Notes: generated from the letters alone by a model not told the origin. A DNA stretch of 64,000 nt from Aaosphaeria pasadenensis (GCA_022813625.1 JAKLMB010000029.1:124001-188000); one strand, 5' to 3'; shown: positions 48,101 through 58,532, numbered from the stretch's first letter. Translations and numbers: made by a program.

Positions 48101-49279
48101 GTCAAGCTGTTCCGTGTAGATCGCTTCGTGCCTGCTGTTGAGCGCTTTGTCACCGAGGTCTTCGGCAAGGGACTCACGGATGTCAATGGAGATTTGGGCG
48201 ATATCGTCAAACAGGTGACTGCAATCACCCCTGTCGCGCTCAGCTCCAGCCCTGGTTTCGATGCCAGTTACAAGGTCGACAATCTCGTTGAGCGAGAACA
48301 CGCAACATGCACGAACATCGCCATGGGTTCTAACGAAGGTGTGGCAACCGCAGACAAGGCCATCAGCAATGCCGCTACCACGGGCAGCTGGGTCCTCGTC
48401 AAGAACGTACATCTCGCACCTCAATGGCTGCAGTCGCTCGAGAAGAGGTTGGAAGCGCTCAAGCCAAATCCCGACTTCCGACTCTTCCTGTCCATGGAGT
48501 CAAGCCCCAAGATCCCGGTCAATCTTCTCCGTGCGTCTCGTGTACTGTCTTACGAACAACCTGCTGGTATCCGTGCCAACATGAAGGATTCGCTGTCGTC
48601 GTTGTCGGAGAAGGCTACGAAGCCGCCTGTCGAGAAGGGTCGTATCTACCTGTTGCTTTCCTTCCTCCACGCCGTTGTGCAAGAGCGTCTGCGATACGCG
48701 CCAAGTTTGGGGTGGAGGGGCTTCTGGGAGTTCAATGATAGTGATGTAAGTCTCCAATGTTTCACCGTTTCTATTTGACTAGATGACTAATGTGGTATAT
48801 AGTACGAATGCTGCAGCTACATCATCGACACCTGGGTCGACACCGTCTCCCAAGGCCGCACCAACGTGCGGCCCGACAACATCCCCTGGGAGATGATCCG
48901 GACCCTCATGACGGAAATGTACGGCGGCAAGATCGACGACGAGTCCGACTTCCGCACCCTCCGCTCCCTCGTCGAGTCCTGCATGACGCCCGCGGCCTTC
49001 GAAGACAACTTCAAGGTCGTCCAGGACACGGAGCACGGCGCCGGCCTCGAACTCCCCGCCACGACGGGCTGGCGCGAGTTCATGGGCTGGGTCAACGACC
49101 TGCCCGAGCGCGAACCCCCGACCTACCTGGGCCTGCCGGCCAACGCGGAGAAGCTGCTGCTCGTGGGCCAGGCAAAGGAGATGTGCGCGAATTTGGAGAG
49201 GGTGCTCAGGATGCTGGATGAGGGGGAGCATGTCATGGCTGAGGCTGCTGAGGTCGAGGTCGAAGCGCCTCAGACTTAA
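36113..49279 (+). CDS. nudA: Cytoplasmic dynein heavy chain
   Basis: Exon 36113-48745 (4,211 codons) and exon 48803-49279 encode 4,369 residues, the full length expected for the cytoplasmic dynein-1 motor. The N-terminal tail is followed by the linker and a six-AAA ring. Walker A motifs are GPAGTGKT at 1952-1959 (AAA1, the main ATPase), GSSGSGKS at 2248-2255 (AAA2), GPPGSGKT at 2613-2620 (AAA3) and GVSGSGKT at 2955-2962 (AAA4). The coiled-coil stalk with its microtubule-binding tip lies at about 3190-3530. The C-terminal domain is completed by the second exon, joining DSD to YECCSYIIDTW. It drives minus-end microtubule transport: nuclear migration, hyphal growth and early endosomes. A 57-nt intron is the only interruption. 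All four P-loops are intact. Confidence 0.97.
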
Positions 49280-50508
49280 ATGGACAAACCATTTCGTTTT
49301 TTTCTTGTTTACTTGAGAGATTGATGGGTTGAGGGGGTGGAGGGTGGATGGAGAGGAGTTGGGGGGACATATACCCTTCTTTAGTCGGTTTCTTTTTTAT
49401 GTTTTGTTTTTTTTCGGATGTATATGTTTGGTTTAGTCTTCGAATGAATGGGATGGTTGGGATCTCTATATTCTATGAATTTGCTTGTGAGTGAGGCTGT
49501 GTGTGATAGAGTGTGTCAGTGACACATTGACGAAGGGAATAGAGATGAGGGAGTAGATGTGAGGTACACTTCCCAGCGCCATTGCATGCTATGCAGAGTC
49601 GTATTTTAGCGGTGGTGAGCATTTTAATTACTCTCCCTCTTTTCCTACACCTAGAATTTAGTCCTATTTGAACTATGTAAAACACTGATGACTATTCTCA
49701 TCTCTGACGCTTTCTACAGTAGCGACGTATAAGCACTCCCTGGGCAATGGATTGCATCTATATTGATGTGAGTAGGTTTATGGTTTTGGGAGAGGGCGGT
49801 GGGGACTGAGCAGAGGAGAGGAGTCGGGGTTGGATTCGAGGGATTGGGGGATGTAGTGTTGGTTGGTTAGTATGCAGTCCGATCCAAATGTCATACGGGG
49901 GCGATGGAGGGTGGAAGGTGGAAGATTATTTGGTGTTTGGAATGGAGACGTGTGGGGATGTTAGCTCATGGGTGCATTCAGGTGCGATGTGATGTGATTG
50001 GAATGTCTGCACGGGGGGTTCGGTATACAGTGCCATTCATCTGAGGGAGGTTCAAGTGAATCAAAGGCATTGTTAATGCATACAATGGGATGGTTCGAAG
50101 CAGCGTGAATGGTTAGCTCTGACATTGCGAGACAGCATTCTAGGAAGATGTTTCTTTGTTGTCTGTCTGGAGAAAACCTTGTGTCAATGCAATCACTGGA
50201 TCCTTTCGAGTGAACGTAGTTCATGAAGTTGATGTGGCCGTGCGGGGGTGATTGTGCATTGCGATGTAGTGATGAGCTGTTGAGTAGGGTGCTTGTTGTT
50301 TTGAATTCACTTCACAGCGCAACTTCGTTCACCTTACAATCTCACTGCATTATATGAGTTCATTATATTCGCACCTCGCAAGCTCATTCTACACTGCAAC
50401 CGTACTCCACACTGCAGCATCTATTCAAAAGACAACCGGCATTTCGAAAGGCGCTGCACGCCTTTCCTCCATTGCTTCATCCTACAGGTACAAACGTGGA
50501 ACGATCGA
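49280..50508. other. Intergenic region, no supported gene
   Basis: About 1.2 kb after dynein. It begins with a GT-rich 3' region (near 49320-49440) and contains no convincing ORF or RNA. Confidence 0.45.
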
Positions 50509-51474
50509 ATGACTCCCACCAAAATGCCTCATGGACGAGATATCAAAGATATCCTGCAGACCGATTTCGGCTTGGAGACACTTCCTCACTTCGACCAAAT
50601 CCAATTCTGTCCCCTTGAAGGCTCCCACAAGGAGAAATTGCACCTGGGATCCGATTACCAGAGGGATTACTATTGCTGTGGCCATCGCCACCCCCGAACC
50701 CTCGTCACGAGTGTCACGATCAATCCGCCTCTTGCTTATTTCCTGAAACCTCCAATTGCATTCGGACTCATACACTTGTCCAGTCCCTTTGACATCATCT
50801 GGAAGAGGACCCGGTCCGCCGAAGCAATGTTTGCTTTCCTCGAAGCTTGCGTAGCTCTCAGGAACAGTAAAGGATTCCCTGGAAACTTCATGTCAGATGT
50901 TAGCGCAGCTGCGCTCGCTCAAGCAGTAAAGGCCATCCTCGAAGAGGAACACGACACTGGCCCCAATAGCCAAGAAGACATGCCGAAGATCGAAGTACGG
51001 GGAGAGCCTACTAGAGGAGAAGGAAAGAGGGGAAGTCCGCCCGAGCCAACGAACACACAGGCATTCGAAGGTTCCAGCAACAAGCAGGCGAACATGTTGG
51101 AGTCGGACATGGTCGTCGATTCCTACCCCTCGGAAATCGTCCATGGCAATAACAACCAACCGTCCTCCCCAGCAGCCCAAGGCGATCGGGTCAGTGCCTG
51201 GCTCAAACTTCACGCTCAGGATCTCAATCAGAGTGCCTCCGTCAGGGAGGCCACCGCTGCCGTATCAAGCTCGAATCGCAATCTCCAGGATCTTGAGAAG
51301 AGCTTGCAAGCTCTCAAGATTCGCATCGAGGACGAACGAAAACTGATCGCAAAGTACGAGGCCAATGTGAAGAAGGCGGAGGATGCAAACGTAGAGACTC
51401 TTAATAGACTGACAATGCTCATGGAGGAAATGACGATGAAAGAGTTTATCGAGATTGGCAGATATCTTCCATGA
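50509..51474 (+). CDS. Unknown protein with Cys/His cluster and C-terminal coiled coil
   Basis: A single exon of 321 residues from ATG at 50509. Residues 34-62 contain a Cys/His-rich patch (a Cys at CPLEG, two His, then CCGHRH), possibly metal binding but not matching a known zinc finger. A central Ser/Pro/Glu-rich segment of about 80 residues is probably disordered. From about residue 245 a coiled coil (NLQDLEKSLQALKIRIEDER and onward) runs to near the C-terminus (FIEIGRYLP). No family is recognised. A second coiled-coil gene of similar size follows on the same strand 1 kb away. Confidence 0.7.
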   Translation: MTPTKMPHGRDIKDILQTDFGLETLPHFDQIQFCPLEGSHKEKLHLGSDYQRDYYCCGHRHPRTLVTSVTINPPLAYFLKPPIAFGLIHLSSPFDIIWKRTRSAEAMFAFLEACVALRNSKGFPGNFMSDVSAAALAQAVKAILEEEHDTGPNSQEDMPKIEVRGEPTRGEGKRGSPPEPTNTQAFEGSSNKQANMLESDMVVDSYPSEIVHGNNNQPSSPAAQGDRVSAWLKLHAQDLNQSASVREATAAVSSSNRNLQDLEKSLQALKIRIEDERKLIAKYEANVKKAEDANVETLNRLTMLMEEMTMKEFIEIGRYLP

Positions 51475-52476
51475 GAGGATCCACTACCATGAGCTTAGAG
51501 GACGGGAACTGACATAGACTTGCGACTCTCAGGCTGCTTCTCATGAGAGGCTAGAGAAATTTACCGTCCCCAGGCAATGAAGGACTTGGGGGGTACTTGA
51601 GAATTCTGAAAGGCTGTACGATGTTTATAGGGTGATAATGCAGCGGGTAGCTGGAAATAATGGCTGGCTCTTACCAAGAATGAACCAGATAGCTTTCTTG
51701 CACATGTAGCAGGCGAATAGGCAGTACCTCTGGCTATTAGGGGATTAATATCAAAAACAACACACTAGAAGTACCTTTAAGTGATGCTTTGAGATGAACA
51801 TCTCTGTGTTAGCAATTAGTAATAATGAATCTTTGAATGACTGCAGAATCTGAGACGCTGTATAAGATTAGAATATACCTGTCGGGCTTCACTTGCAGCC
51901 CGTTCACCGCTCTCATCGAGATCGTTCACCATCTTAATTTCACCCATCTTTGACTACTCCTCCGCTCTACACCTACTTCCACCTCTCTATCCAACCCTCC
52001 ACTTTACCTACCGCTCTTTTCTCTACCTGCTTCTCTCCCCTCCACCTACTTCTCTCTTCTCCATCTGCTTCCCTCAACTAGCTTCATCAAGCCTACTCAC
52101 TAGCATCGTTGAGATCCTGCCCGCGCCCAGCAATACTGCCGCTGGACTCTACGTCTCACCTAAACGCACATCCTTGTTAATCTTTCCTACCTTAAAGTCT
52201 GCCTTAGGCTGGTATGGTTATCAGACTTCCTTTTCGGCAGTTTCACTGGGCTAATGCGTCTAGAGCAACACTTGCAGCTGGGGCTACTTCTCTGTATCAC
52301 AGCACTGACTCTGGTCTCAAATTGTCCCCTACCGCAAGTAGCAGGAAACAGTGACAGGTTTGCACTTATTACTGTCAAGACCTGCTATTCCCAAAGCACC
52401 TCCATTCCACAAGAACATTCTTTCTCTCTCAATCTCCACACAACTTTCTCTGAATCACGAGACACTTGAGGCTGCT
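51475..52476. other. Intergenic region with CT-rich tract
   Basis: About 1 kb between two unknown coiled-coil genes. From about 51940 to 52095 it is a strongly pyrimidine-rich tract with recurring ctacctnnttctctc-like units, consistent with a fungal CT-rich promoter. No gene is supported. Confidence 0.5.
51940..52095 (+). promoter_or_regulatory. Pyrimidine-rich tract with ccacctacttctc-like units
   Basis: Imperfect repetition of tccacctacttctctc-type sequence about 400 bases ahead of the ATG at 52477. A promoter role is inferred only from composition and position. Confidence 0.4.
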
Positions 52477-53454
52477 ATGAAATCCAACAACACTAGGCTC
52501 TATGCCAAGGAACTGCGAGGACTCTTGCGCCGGGCTACTGGCAATGCCGAATTACCTATGCAAGGTGATCTCGAGATTCAAATCCAAGGCCGAACCGAAA
52601 GGGTCCGAGATTCACTCAGCCCAATAATCAAGGCCGCTGTTTGCAATGGAGAAGCTATCTGGGCCTTCGCGATGCGCTGGGGGGGTAATATACAGATAGT
52701 GGCAAAGAGCCGTTGTGACGGTCCATCACGAAGCTGGAAGCCGCGCATTTGGGCAGATATAAGTCAAGACGACTTCATAGGACCTCTTAACTCGATTGCT
52801 CACCTTTACGGATTCCCCAGTGCAATCACATCCATCTCAATCTACTTGAAGGCAGTGTTTATTAGTGGCGGCTACACCGAAGGCACTGAAACCGAAAATT
52901 GGAGACTCAGACACACGCATTTGTTCAACATCACCTTTAATTCACGTATTCGCGCTGCTGCAAATCATCTTCGTAAGATGGAATCAATGAGCAATGCACC
53001 CGCAGCTAGACAATATGCACCTACCGCACCGACATTTGGTCCAGCAGCATCAACCCCCACCATTGAACAGGATTCTAAGAACGCGTCACTGTTTACCAAC
53101 CCCGCAACAATCGCGTACAGGGCACGCCAACATGCGGCTGTCCTCGAGTACAACAACCAAAAGCACCTTAACAAGACCATCAAACGTGGTCGTTTGGAGT
53201 ATGAGAATATGGAGAAGGATCTGACAGCGCTCGAAGAACAGGTCAAGAAACATAAGGAGTCTATGGCAGAAAGAAAGGCTGAACTGCAAAAGTTCGACCA
53301 TGAACGTGAGGAAAGTGTGAGGAAGTTTTCAGAGACGAAAGATCTAATGAATGGGACGGCACTTGATGAAGTCTACTCTGTGGTCGGCCGCCCCTTGTTC
53401 TCGTTTGTCGAAGACACCGACACAGAAGAGGGGAAGGGAGAATCCCAGGTTTGA
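52477..53454 (+). CDS. Unknown protein with C-terminal coiled coil
   Basis: A single exon of 325 residues from the first ATG, at 52477; the 42-codon upstream extension has no ATG. The N-terminal 170 residues form an apparent folded domain (KELRGLLRRATGN..., WKPRIWADISQDDF, LTSISIYLKAV-like segment) of unknown family. A Pro/Ala/Thr-rich linker follows. Residues about 250-305 form a heptad-like coiled coil rich in Lys/Glu. The overall plan (N-terminal domain, disordered linker, C-terminal coiled coil) is like that of the gene at 50509, though clear sequence similarity is not visible. Confidence 0.7.
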   Translation: MKSNNTRLYAKELRGLLRRATGNAELPMQGDLEIQIQGRTERVRDSLSPIIKAAVCNGEAIWAFAMRWGGNIQIVAKSRCDGPSRSWKPRIWADISQDDFIGPLNSIAHLYGFPSAITSISIYLKAVFISGGYTEGTETENWRLRHTHLFNITFNSRIRAAANHLRKMESMSNAPAARQYAPTAPTFGPAASTPTIEQDSKNASLFTNPATIAYRARQHAAVLEYNNQKHLNKTIKRGRLEYENMEKDLTALEEQVKKHKESMAERKAELQKFDHEREESVRKFSETKDLMNGTALDEVYSVVGRPLFSFVEDTDTEEGKGESQV

Positions 53455-54464
53455 TATGCCGAAAAAAATGTACGATCGTACTCAAAAGAACTTGGCACTA
53501 ACACAGTTTCAACCCAATTCAACTTGGAATCGACGCAACCTGGAATCGACGCAACCTGGAATCGACGCAACCTGGAATTAACATGTCATAACAACCGGGA
53601 ACCAAGACAACTTGAAGTCGCACTTGTATAACTACATCTTTGCTTTTGGCCTTCTACGCCCACCAGCTGCTGTCACGATTATCACGAAAGGATTCTCACG
53701 CCGCATTCAGCATGCTTCTATACTTCCTGGACTAGCCATTGCCATGTCAGGATGCTTCGAGTGAGCAGCATCACAAGCACAACTCACAGTCAGCAAGTAT
53801 AGGTAGATAGGTAGTCAAGTATCTTGTCCGCAGGAATGACGGCCAAAGCCTTCTTTCCTTGCGATCAACCTTTAGCTATCAACGAGTTACCACAATATGC
53901 TCTTCATGCTTTTTATATTTGCATTGTCTGAACGTGATATTGCACATGTCCTGACCCTATCGACCGACCTTCGTGTCCTCCCCTCCCGCTATGTAGTCAT
54001 CTGTTTTCAAATAACCAGTAGCTACAACAATCATACTCACATGCACTCTCTCTCAATGTATTTCACTTCGCGATGAAAACCCGACGTAACACACACACAA
54101 GAATTGTCACACGCCAAATGCTTATCCCAGCCCCCGCTGCCGTGGGACTTATGATAATCAAGTCACTTTTCAATTCACTTCACTTCATATGCCATTTCAG
54201 TTGATTGTATTGTTGGAATTGAAGAACCGTACTCTATGTACGTATCCTCCTTACCACCCACCCTCCTCCTCTACCACTCACTCGACTAATCCACCAAGCC
54301 CACGACCAAAAGCCCACGCGGTATATCGAATATAAAAGCGAACCAAACAAGACAAAAAATTCGGAAGGACTAGACCCAAAAAAGGGGGTATATCACAAAA
54401 GAGCACCTCCTCCCTCCCAACCCTGCAAATCCCAAAAAAAAAGAAAAACTCTCATCGACGCTCC
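53455..54464. other. Convergent intergenic region
   Basis: About 1 kb between the coiled-coil gene and the 3' end of the duplicated-domain gene. It holds the 16-bp tandem repeat listed separately and, near 54240-54440, an AC-rich stretch with poly-A runs. No gene is supported. Confidence 0.45.
53525..53578. repeat. 16-bp tandem repeat, 3.4 copies
   Basis: tggaatcgacgcaacc is repeated at 53525, 53541 and 53557 with a partial unit at 53573, about 70 bases after the stop codon of the preceding gene. Confidence 0.85.
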
Positions 54465-56276
54465 TCAAGAAGCCGCCCCGTCCCCACTTCCCCCTTCATC
54501 CTCATCATCATCCTCGTCCTCCCTACCAAACCTCGCGCTCCGCCCCCTAAACACCTCCAAGTTCTCCCTCTTCATCTTCTTGATCGCATGCCACTGCGTG
54601 TTCAGCGAGGCGGCCTCGTTGCGCAGCTCCGCGAGCTTGTCGTCGATGCTCTCGAGCTGGTTTTGGTAGTGGTCGTCGAGTTTGAGGTAGGTGCGGAGGT
54701 CTTCGGCTTCGGTGGAGCGGCGCTTGCGTTTGGCGTGGCGGGTGAGGGTGCTGGGTGTTGAGGGTTGCGGGTGTTTTTGGAGGGAGAAGGGGTGGTGTTG
54801 GCGGTGGTGGTGGTGATGGTGGTTGTTGTTGGGGAGGGTGTCGGTGGAGCTGGAGGAGGGGATGATGGGTCGTTGGGGTGGGGGTTTGAGGGGGCTTTCG
54901 TGGCGCGTGAGTTGTGGTTTTGGTGGTTGTTCGGATGCGCGGGTTGTTGTTGTTGCTGTTGAAGGAGGAGGAGGAGGTTTGGAAGGGCGGACGAGAGGGG
55001 ATGGTAAGCCAAGTTCGATTTCGGACTCTTCGTCGCTTTCGTCAGAGTCTTCGAGCTCGTTGAAGGCGTTGTCTAGGTCCGCAATGACAACTGGATTGAC
55101 ATAGTCCGGTCGGGTCCAAGATGGATCGCGTTGCTCTCTCTTGATCTTCTCATCGATATGCGTTAGAGCGCTCTTGAGACGTCTGGAGAAGTCGACGGTC
55201 TCGCGCAGCAAGACGTCTTGAGAGATGAGGCCCTGCCAGCCGAAGTAGAATTTGATCATCAGGCTGATGCGAGCTTTGACTGAGGATTCGATGGGCCATG
55301 TCCGTAGCTTGTCGAATGGTCGCTGGAGGTTCTGAGAAATTGCCGTTTCCGCTGAGAGCTGTTGGGGAGCAACGCCGCGGCGACCTTCCTGTCTGAAAAC
55401 AACTTCATGGTGTGACTTTCCGTTACTTGGACGAAGAAAAACGTAGATTGAGCGGTCGGCCTTGCTATGCGTGGCGAAAAATAGTTTATGACTTGCAGCT
55501 CTTTCATCAACGTCTTGAGGCTCGAACGTCATATCAGTGACGGGTGGGATTACATCTAAAAGGTCTTCTGCATCCTGCGCAACCAGGGATTCCAGTATCT
55601 GATTAATTGGAGGTATGTCGTAATTATTCAATTTGGCTTTCTGTTTTCGGGTAGGAGATTTCTGTTTTGGTTGATTCGACTGGACGCTCTCGATCTCCTG
55701 CTCTAACTGCTCTCGCTGCTGTCCCTCATACTGCTCTTCCTCGTCCGAACCTTCAGTCGTCTGAGATTGTATGCTTGCACGCGGCTTTGGGACCCGGTGC
55801 TCACGCATGTAAAAATTAATAAGTTCCAGAACATGATGCATGCGCTTCGCGAAATCCTTCAGCGCAACCTCCATAGCCTCATCCACGATCCCGGCCTGCG
55901 AGAAATAGAACTTGGTCAGGAGGCTGAAGTTGCGCTTCTCACTCTTGCTCGTGCCCTGCAAACAGACAAACGGAAACGTCAGGTCCGCGCCGTCGCACAC
56001 ATCGTCCGTGGTAATGGCCTTAACGCTCGACGAGTCTGGGTGCTTCATGAAGTAGCGCGATTCCGCGGGCTTGTCGCCGTTCTGGACGACACAGACGAGG
56101 ATATCGACATCGTGCCTTGTTCCGAGGGCGAGCGCACGGCCTGGGGCGCCGGGGAGGTCGTCTTTCCAGTCTAGGTCTTGGTAGGGAGGAATGTTGTCCA
56201 ACAGTTGGCCAGCGTCATGTGAGCGGAGATATGTGGCGAGGAAGTTGAGGGTGGTCGATGCGAAGGGAGCAACCAT
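54465..56276 (-). CDS. Unknown 603-aa protein with an internally duplicated domain
   Basis: A single minus-strand exon from ATG at 56276. Residues about 9-160 and 224-381 look like two copies of one domain. Both begin with a helix ending LLDNIPP or LLDVIPP, have a central beta-like part, and end with L-x-x-KFYF-x-x-x-G followed by a long helix (DFAKRMHHVLELI and DFSRRLKSALTHI). A Gln/Glu-rich linker with a basic patch (SPTRKQKAK) joins them. The last 220 residues are disordered-looking: acidic (SDESDEESEIE), a polyproline stretch, a His run (HHHHHH), a nuclear-signal-like AKRKRRS, then a coiled coil (residues about 530-575) and an acidic end. No family is recognised. The KRKRR motif suggests a nuclear protein. 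Confidence 0.75.
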   Translation of the reverse strand: MVAPFASTTLNFLATYLRSHDAGQLLDNIPPYQDLDWKDDLPGAPGRALALGTRHDVDILVCVVQNGDKPAESRYFMKHPDSSSVKAITTDDVCDGADLTFPFVCLQGTSKSEKRNFSLLTKFYFSQAGIVDEAMEVALKDFAKRMHHVLELINFYMREHRVPKPRASIQSQTTEGSDEEEQYEGQQREQLEQEIESVQSNQPKQKSPTRKQKAKLNNYDIPPINQILESLVAQDAEDLLDVIPPVTDMTFEPQDVDERAASHKLFFATHSKADRSIYVFLRPSNGKSHHEVVFRQEGRRGVAPQQLSAETAISQNLQRPFDKLRTWPIESSVKARISLMIKFYFGWQGLISQDVLLRETVDFSRRLKSALTHIDEKIKREQRDPSWTRPDYVNPVVIADLDNAFNELEDSDESDEESEIELGLPSPLVRPSKPPPPPSTATTTTRASEQPPKPQLTRHESPLKPPPQRPIIPSSSSTDTLPNNNHHHHHHRQHHPFSLQKHPQPSTPSTLTRHAKRKRRSTEAEDLRTYLKLDDHYQNQLESIDDKLAELRNEAASLNTQWHAIKKMKRENLEVFRGRSARFGREDEDDDEDEGGSGDGAAS

Positions 56277-57050
56277 CTTGCGACAGCCCTACCAATTGTA
56301 GAGCTATGCAGCAGAGATGGTTAGAAGAGTTGATCCGGATGTGAGCGATGGTGACCAGAAAGATAGGAAGTCTCCAGGAGGGGAAAAGATGCGCCAAAAT
56401 CGTCGCCGTGTGGAACAAGGGAAATCTAGGACGTTGAAGTTGCTGGTGGTCAATGTGGCAGGGGTGTACGCTAAAGAACTAGAGGTCGCTCAGTAAACAG
56501 GACACCCGGTACAAGTGTGCTGGAAAGGTTTTGAGTTTGGGACGAATTGAAGCGCAACATGAAGCGCCTTGCTCAGTCTTAAAGGGGGTTTGCCTTTAGA
56601 ATCCCAAGGGAAGAAGGAAACAATGTGGAATAGAGATTCTGGCTCGTTATTCAAACAATAACAGCAGTAGTCGGAGATGCCAAGCGCCCTTAGACGCTAA
56701 CCTCATTTCAGAATAACAATCACTTTCCCATTGTTCAATCAACCAGCCACCCGGCATACAATAGGCATATAAAACCTGAAACATTAGTTGCTTAAAGTAT
56801 ACTCCGTACTACCGAATTGGCTTTCTAGAATGCTTCTAATATAACCAAAGCGTGTAGGGGCACTAAAACGCAACCTCGAGTTAATTTACTTGCTCTGCCT
56901 GGTCTGGAGAACGTACGAGTGGTGATAACCGTAGATATGTGGTATAGAACTGAAAATAAATTGGCATTTCAAGGCCTGCGTGACGATGCTAAACTACTAC
57001 TTCTGGCTAGATGATACAACTATGCTTTCAATCGCTCTTTTTATATGCTT
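56277..57050. other. Intergenic region, no supported gene
   Basis: About 770 bases between the duplicated-domain gene and the 3' end of the GT31-like gene. ORFs are short and uninformative. Confidence 0.45.
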
Positions 57051-58532
57051 TCACATCTTGTCCTGCTGACCTTTACATCGGTGATGCTGGGCAAACTGTT
57101 CGAATTTCTCCTTCCTCCATCCACTCTTCCACCTCGTCTCATAGGGCTGGCCCTCGATGACTGTATTCGATGGTGGCGTGTGACGTCCCATGCGCATGTT
57201 TCGACTGAGGTGACATCTAGTATCGCCATTGGAGTTGTAGTTCGACGTGGGAACGGTGGAATAGGACCATTGCACGCAGAGGTCGTTTGCGTTGCAGGCT
57301 TCCTGGCATGCCTCCCAGGTGTCTACCGATTGATCTTCCTCATCTCGTGTATGGTGATGATGGCTATTGAGCATATGTTCCTTTGCGTGAGAGCGGGTGT
57401 TTACCGTTTCGCTGAGAATATTGAATTGTGCATTGTCTGGGTCAGAGGAGAGATTGTCCCAGTTCGGCCTAGGGGTATCCAAATCCTCTCCTTGCATGAA
57501 GCGCCTCCAGAGATCTGCGAATGTTACAGGATCCTGAACACTCCCCAGCCGGCCCTCGAAATGGTCAGTGTCCAGGCGCCACAGCTCGCTCAGTGATTCT
57601 GGTGGAACATTATCCATGGCGACAATGACCTCACACCAGAATCCATTTCCATAAGGCGCAGTCACGGGATTGAAACCAGATATCGCCGGCCATGTCTGAT
57701 TTACTTCCAAACTGATCTCGGTGGAAAGGAAGTCTGTGAGAACATCGTATGCTGTACTGGATTTGGAGATCCGGTCGTTCCAGTGGTCAAGGACCTTTTC
57801 CTGCTCCACGAAAAGTGCCCTCATGGCGGTGGCGGAAAGTATGAAGGTATGGCCTCCCACAGCGAAAGGGTCGGGCAAACCAGCAATCGGCGGATTGGCG
57901 AAAAAATAAGGTTTGGAGTGATCGAACTGGCCCAACCATGTCTGCAGGTTTGCGCGCGCAATATAGGTCTGCGCATCGCCAAACACATACCACAACCGCT
58001 CGGGACGGAGCTCCCAGGCTCGCTGTACCATTCGCAAAATCATGTATCTATCCATGCCTTCTTGTATCTCCTTCTCCTTCTGAGGGTCTCCATCTTTGAT
58101 AGTGTCGAACGGAATCTTTGCGCGGTTGCAGTAGTCCAGATGTTTGTATCTTTCCAGCTCCGGTGTATTATTCACGAAGTCTTTCTTGTATCTATCCAGC
58201 ACATCCTCGATGTGGAAGGCACCGATGTCCATGCGCAGGTCGCTCATCAGCAGCAGGGAGTCGTAGTACATCTGCTTGGTGAGTACGAGCAGCGGCGGTA
58301 CCTCCTTGTAGGCATTGGTAGCGCTCGTCTTCAGAGACACGACGACATGATCGAACTCGACGGGGAATGGGGTCGTCTGGACAGGGTCGTCGCCCCGCTG
58401 CTGGGTGGGAGGCAATTCGTCTTCATCGTAGTATCGCGGAAACCCGCTGACCCATATAAAGCCATATATAGCGGCAGCGAGAGCGGCGAGCTTGGTAGCC
58501 AGGCGGAGACGACCCGATCGTGCGGAATGCAT
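57051..58532 (-). CDS. GT31-like glycosyltransferase, type II membrane protein with C-terminal Cys-rich (PAN/apple-like) domain
   Basis: A single minus-strand exon of 493 residues. A short basic N-terminus and one hydrophobic segment (residues about 12-30, LATKLAALAAAIYGFIWV) make a Golgi-type signal anchor. The luminal part follows the fungal GT31 pattern: FDHVVVSLKTSATNAY, a catalytic-like WYVFGDAQTYIARANLQTWL near 181-200, GLPDPFAVGGHTFILS and a later GNGFWCEVI. Residues about 390-470 form a Cys-containing module (TWEACQEACNANDLCVQWSY ... CHLSRNM) of PAN/apple-like type. N-glycosylation sequons NNT and NQT are present. Where related GT31 proteins usually show an acidic E-A/D-D at the metal site, this one reads G-D-A-Q, so activity is uncertain. 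Donor and acceptor sugars cannot be deduced. Confidence 0.82.
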   Translation of the reverse strand: MHSARSGRLRLATKLAALAAAIYGFIWVSGFPRYYDEDELPPTQQRGDDPVQTTPFPVEFDHVVVSLKTSATNAYKEVPPLLVLTKQMYYDSLLLMSDLRMDIGAFHIEDVLDRYKKDFVNNTPELERYKHLDYCNRAKIPFDTIKDGDPQKEKEIQEGMDRYMILRMVQRAWELRPERLWYVFGDAQTYIARANLQTWLGQFDHSKPYFFANPPIAGLPDPFAVGGHTFILSATAMRALFVEQEKVLDHWNDRISKSSTAYDVLTDFLSTEISLEVNQTWPAISGFNPVTAPYGNGFWCEVIVAMDNVPPESLSELWRLDTDHFEGRLGSVQDPVTFADLWRRFMQGEDLDTPRPNWDNLSSDPDNAQFNILSETVNTRSHAKEHMLNSHHHHTRDEEDQSVDTWEACQEACNANDLCVQWSYSTVPTSNYNSNGDTRCHLSRNMRMGRHTPPSNTVIEGQPYETRWKSGWRKEKFEQFAQHHRCKGQQDKM

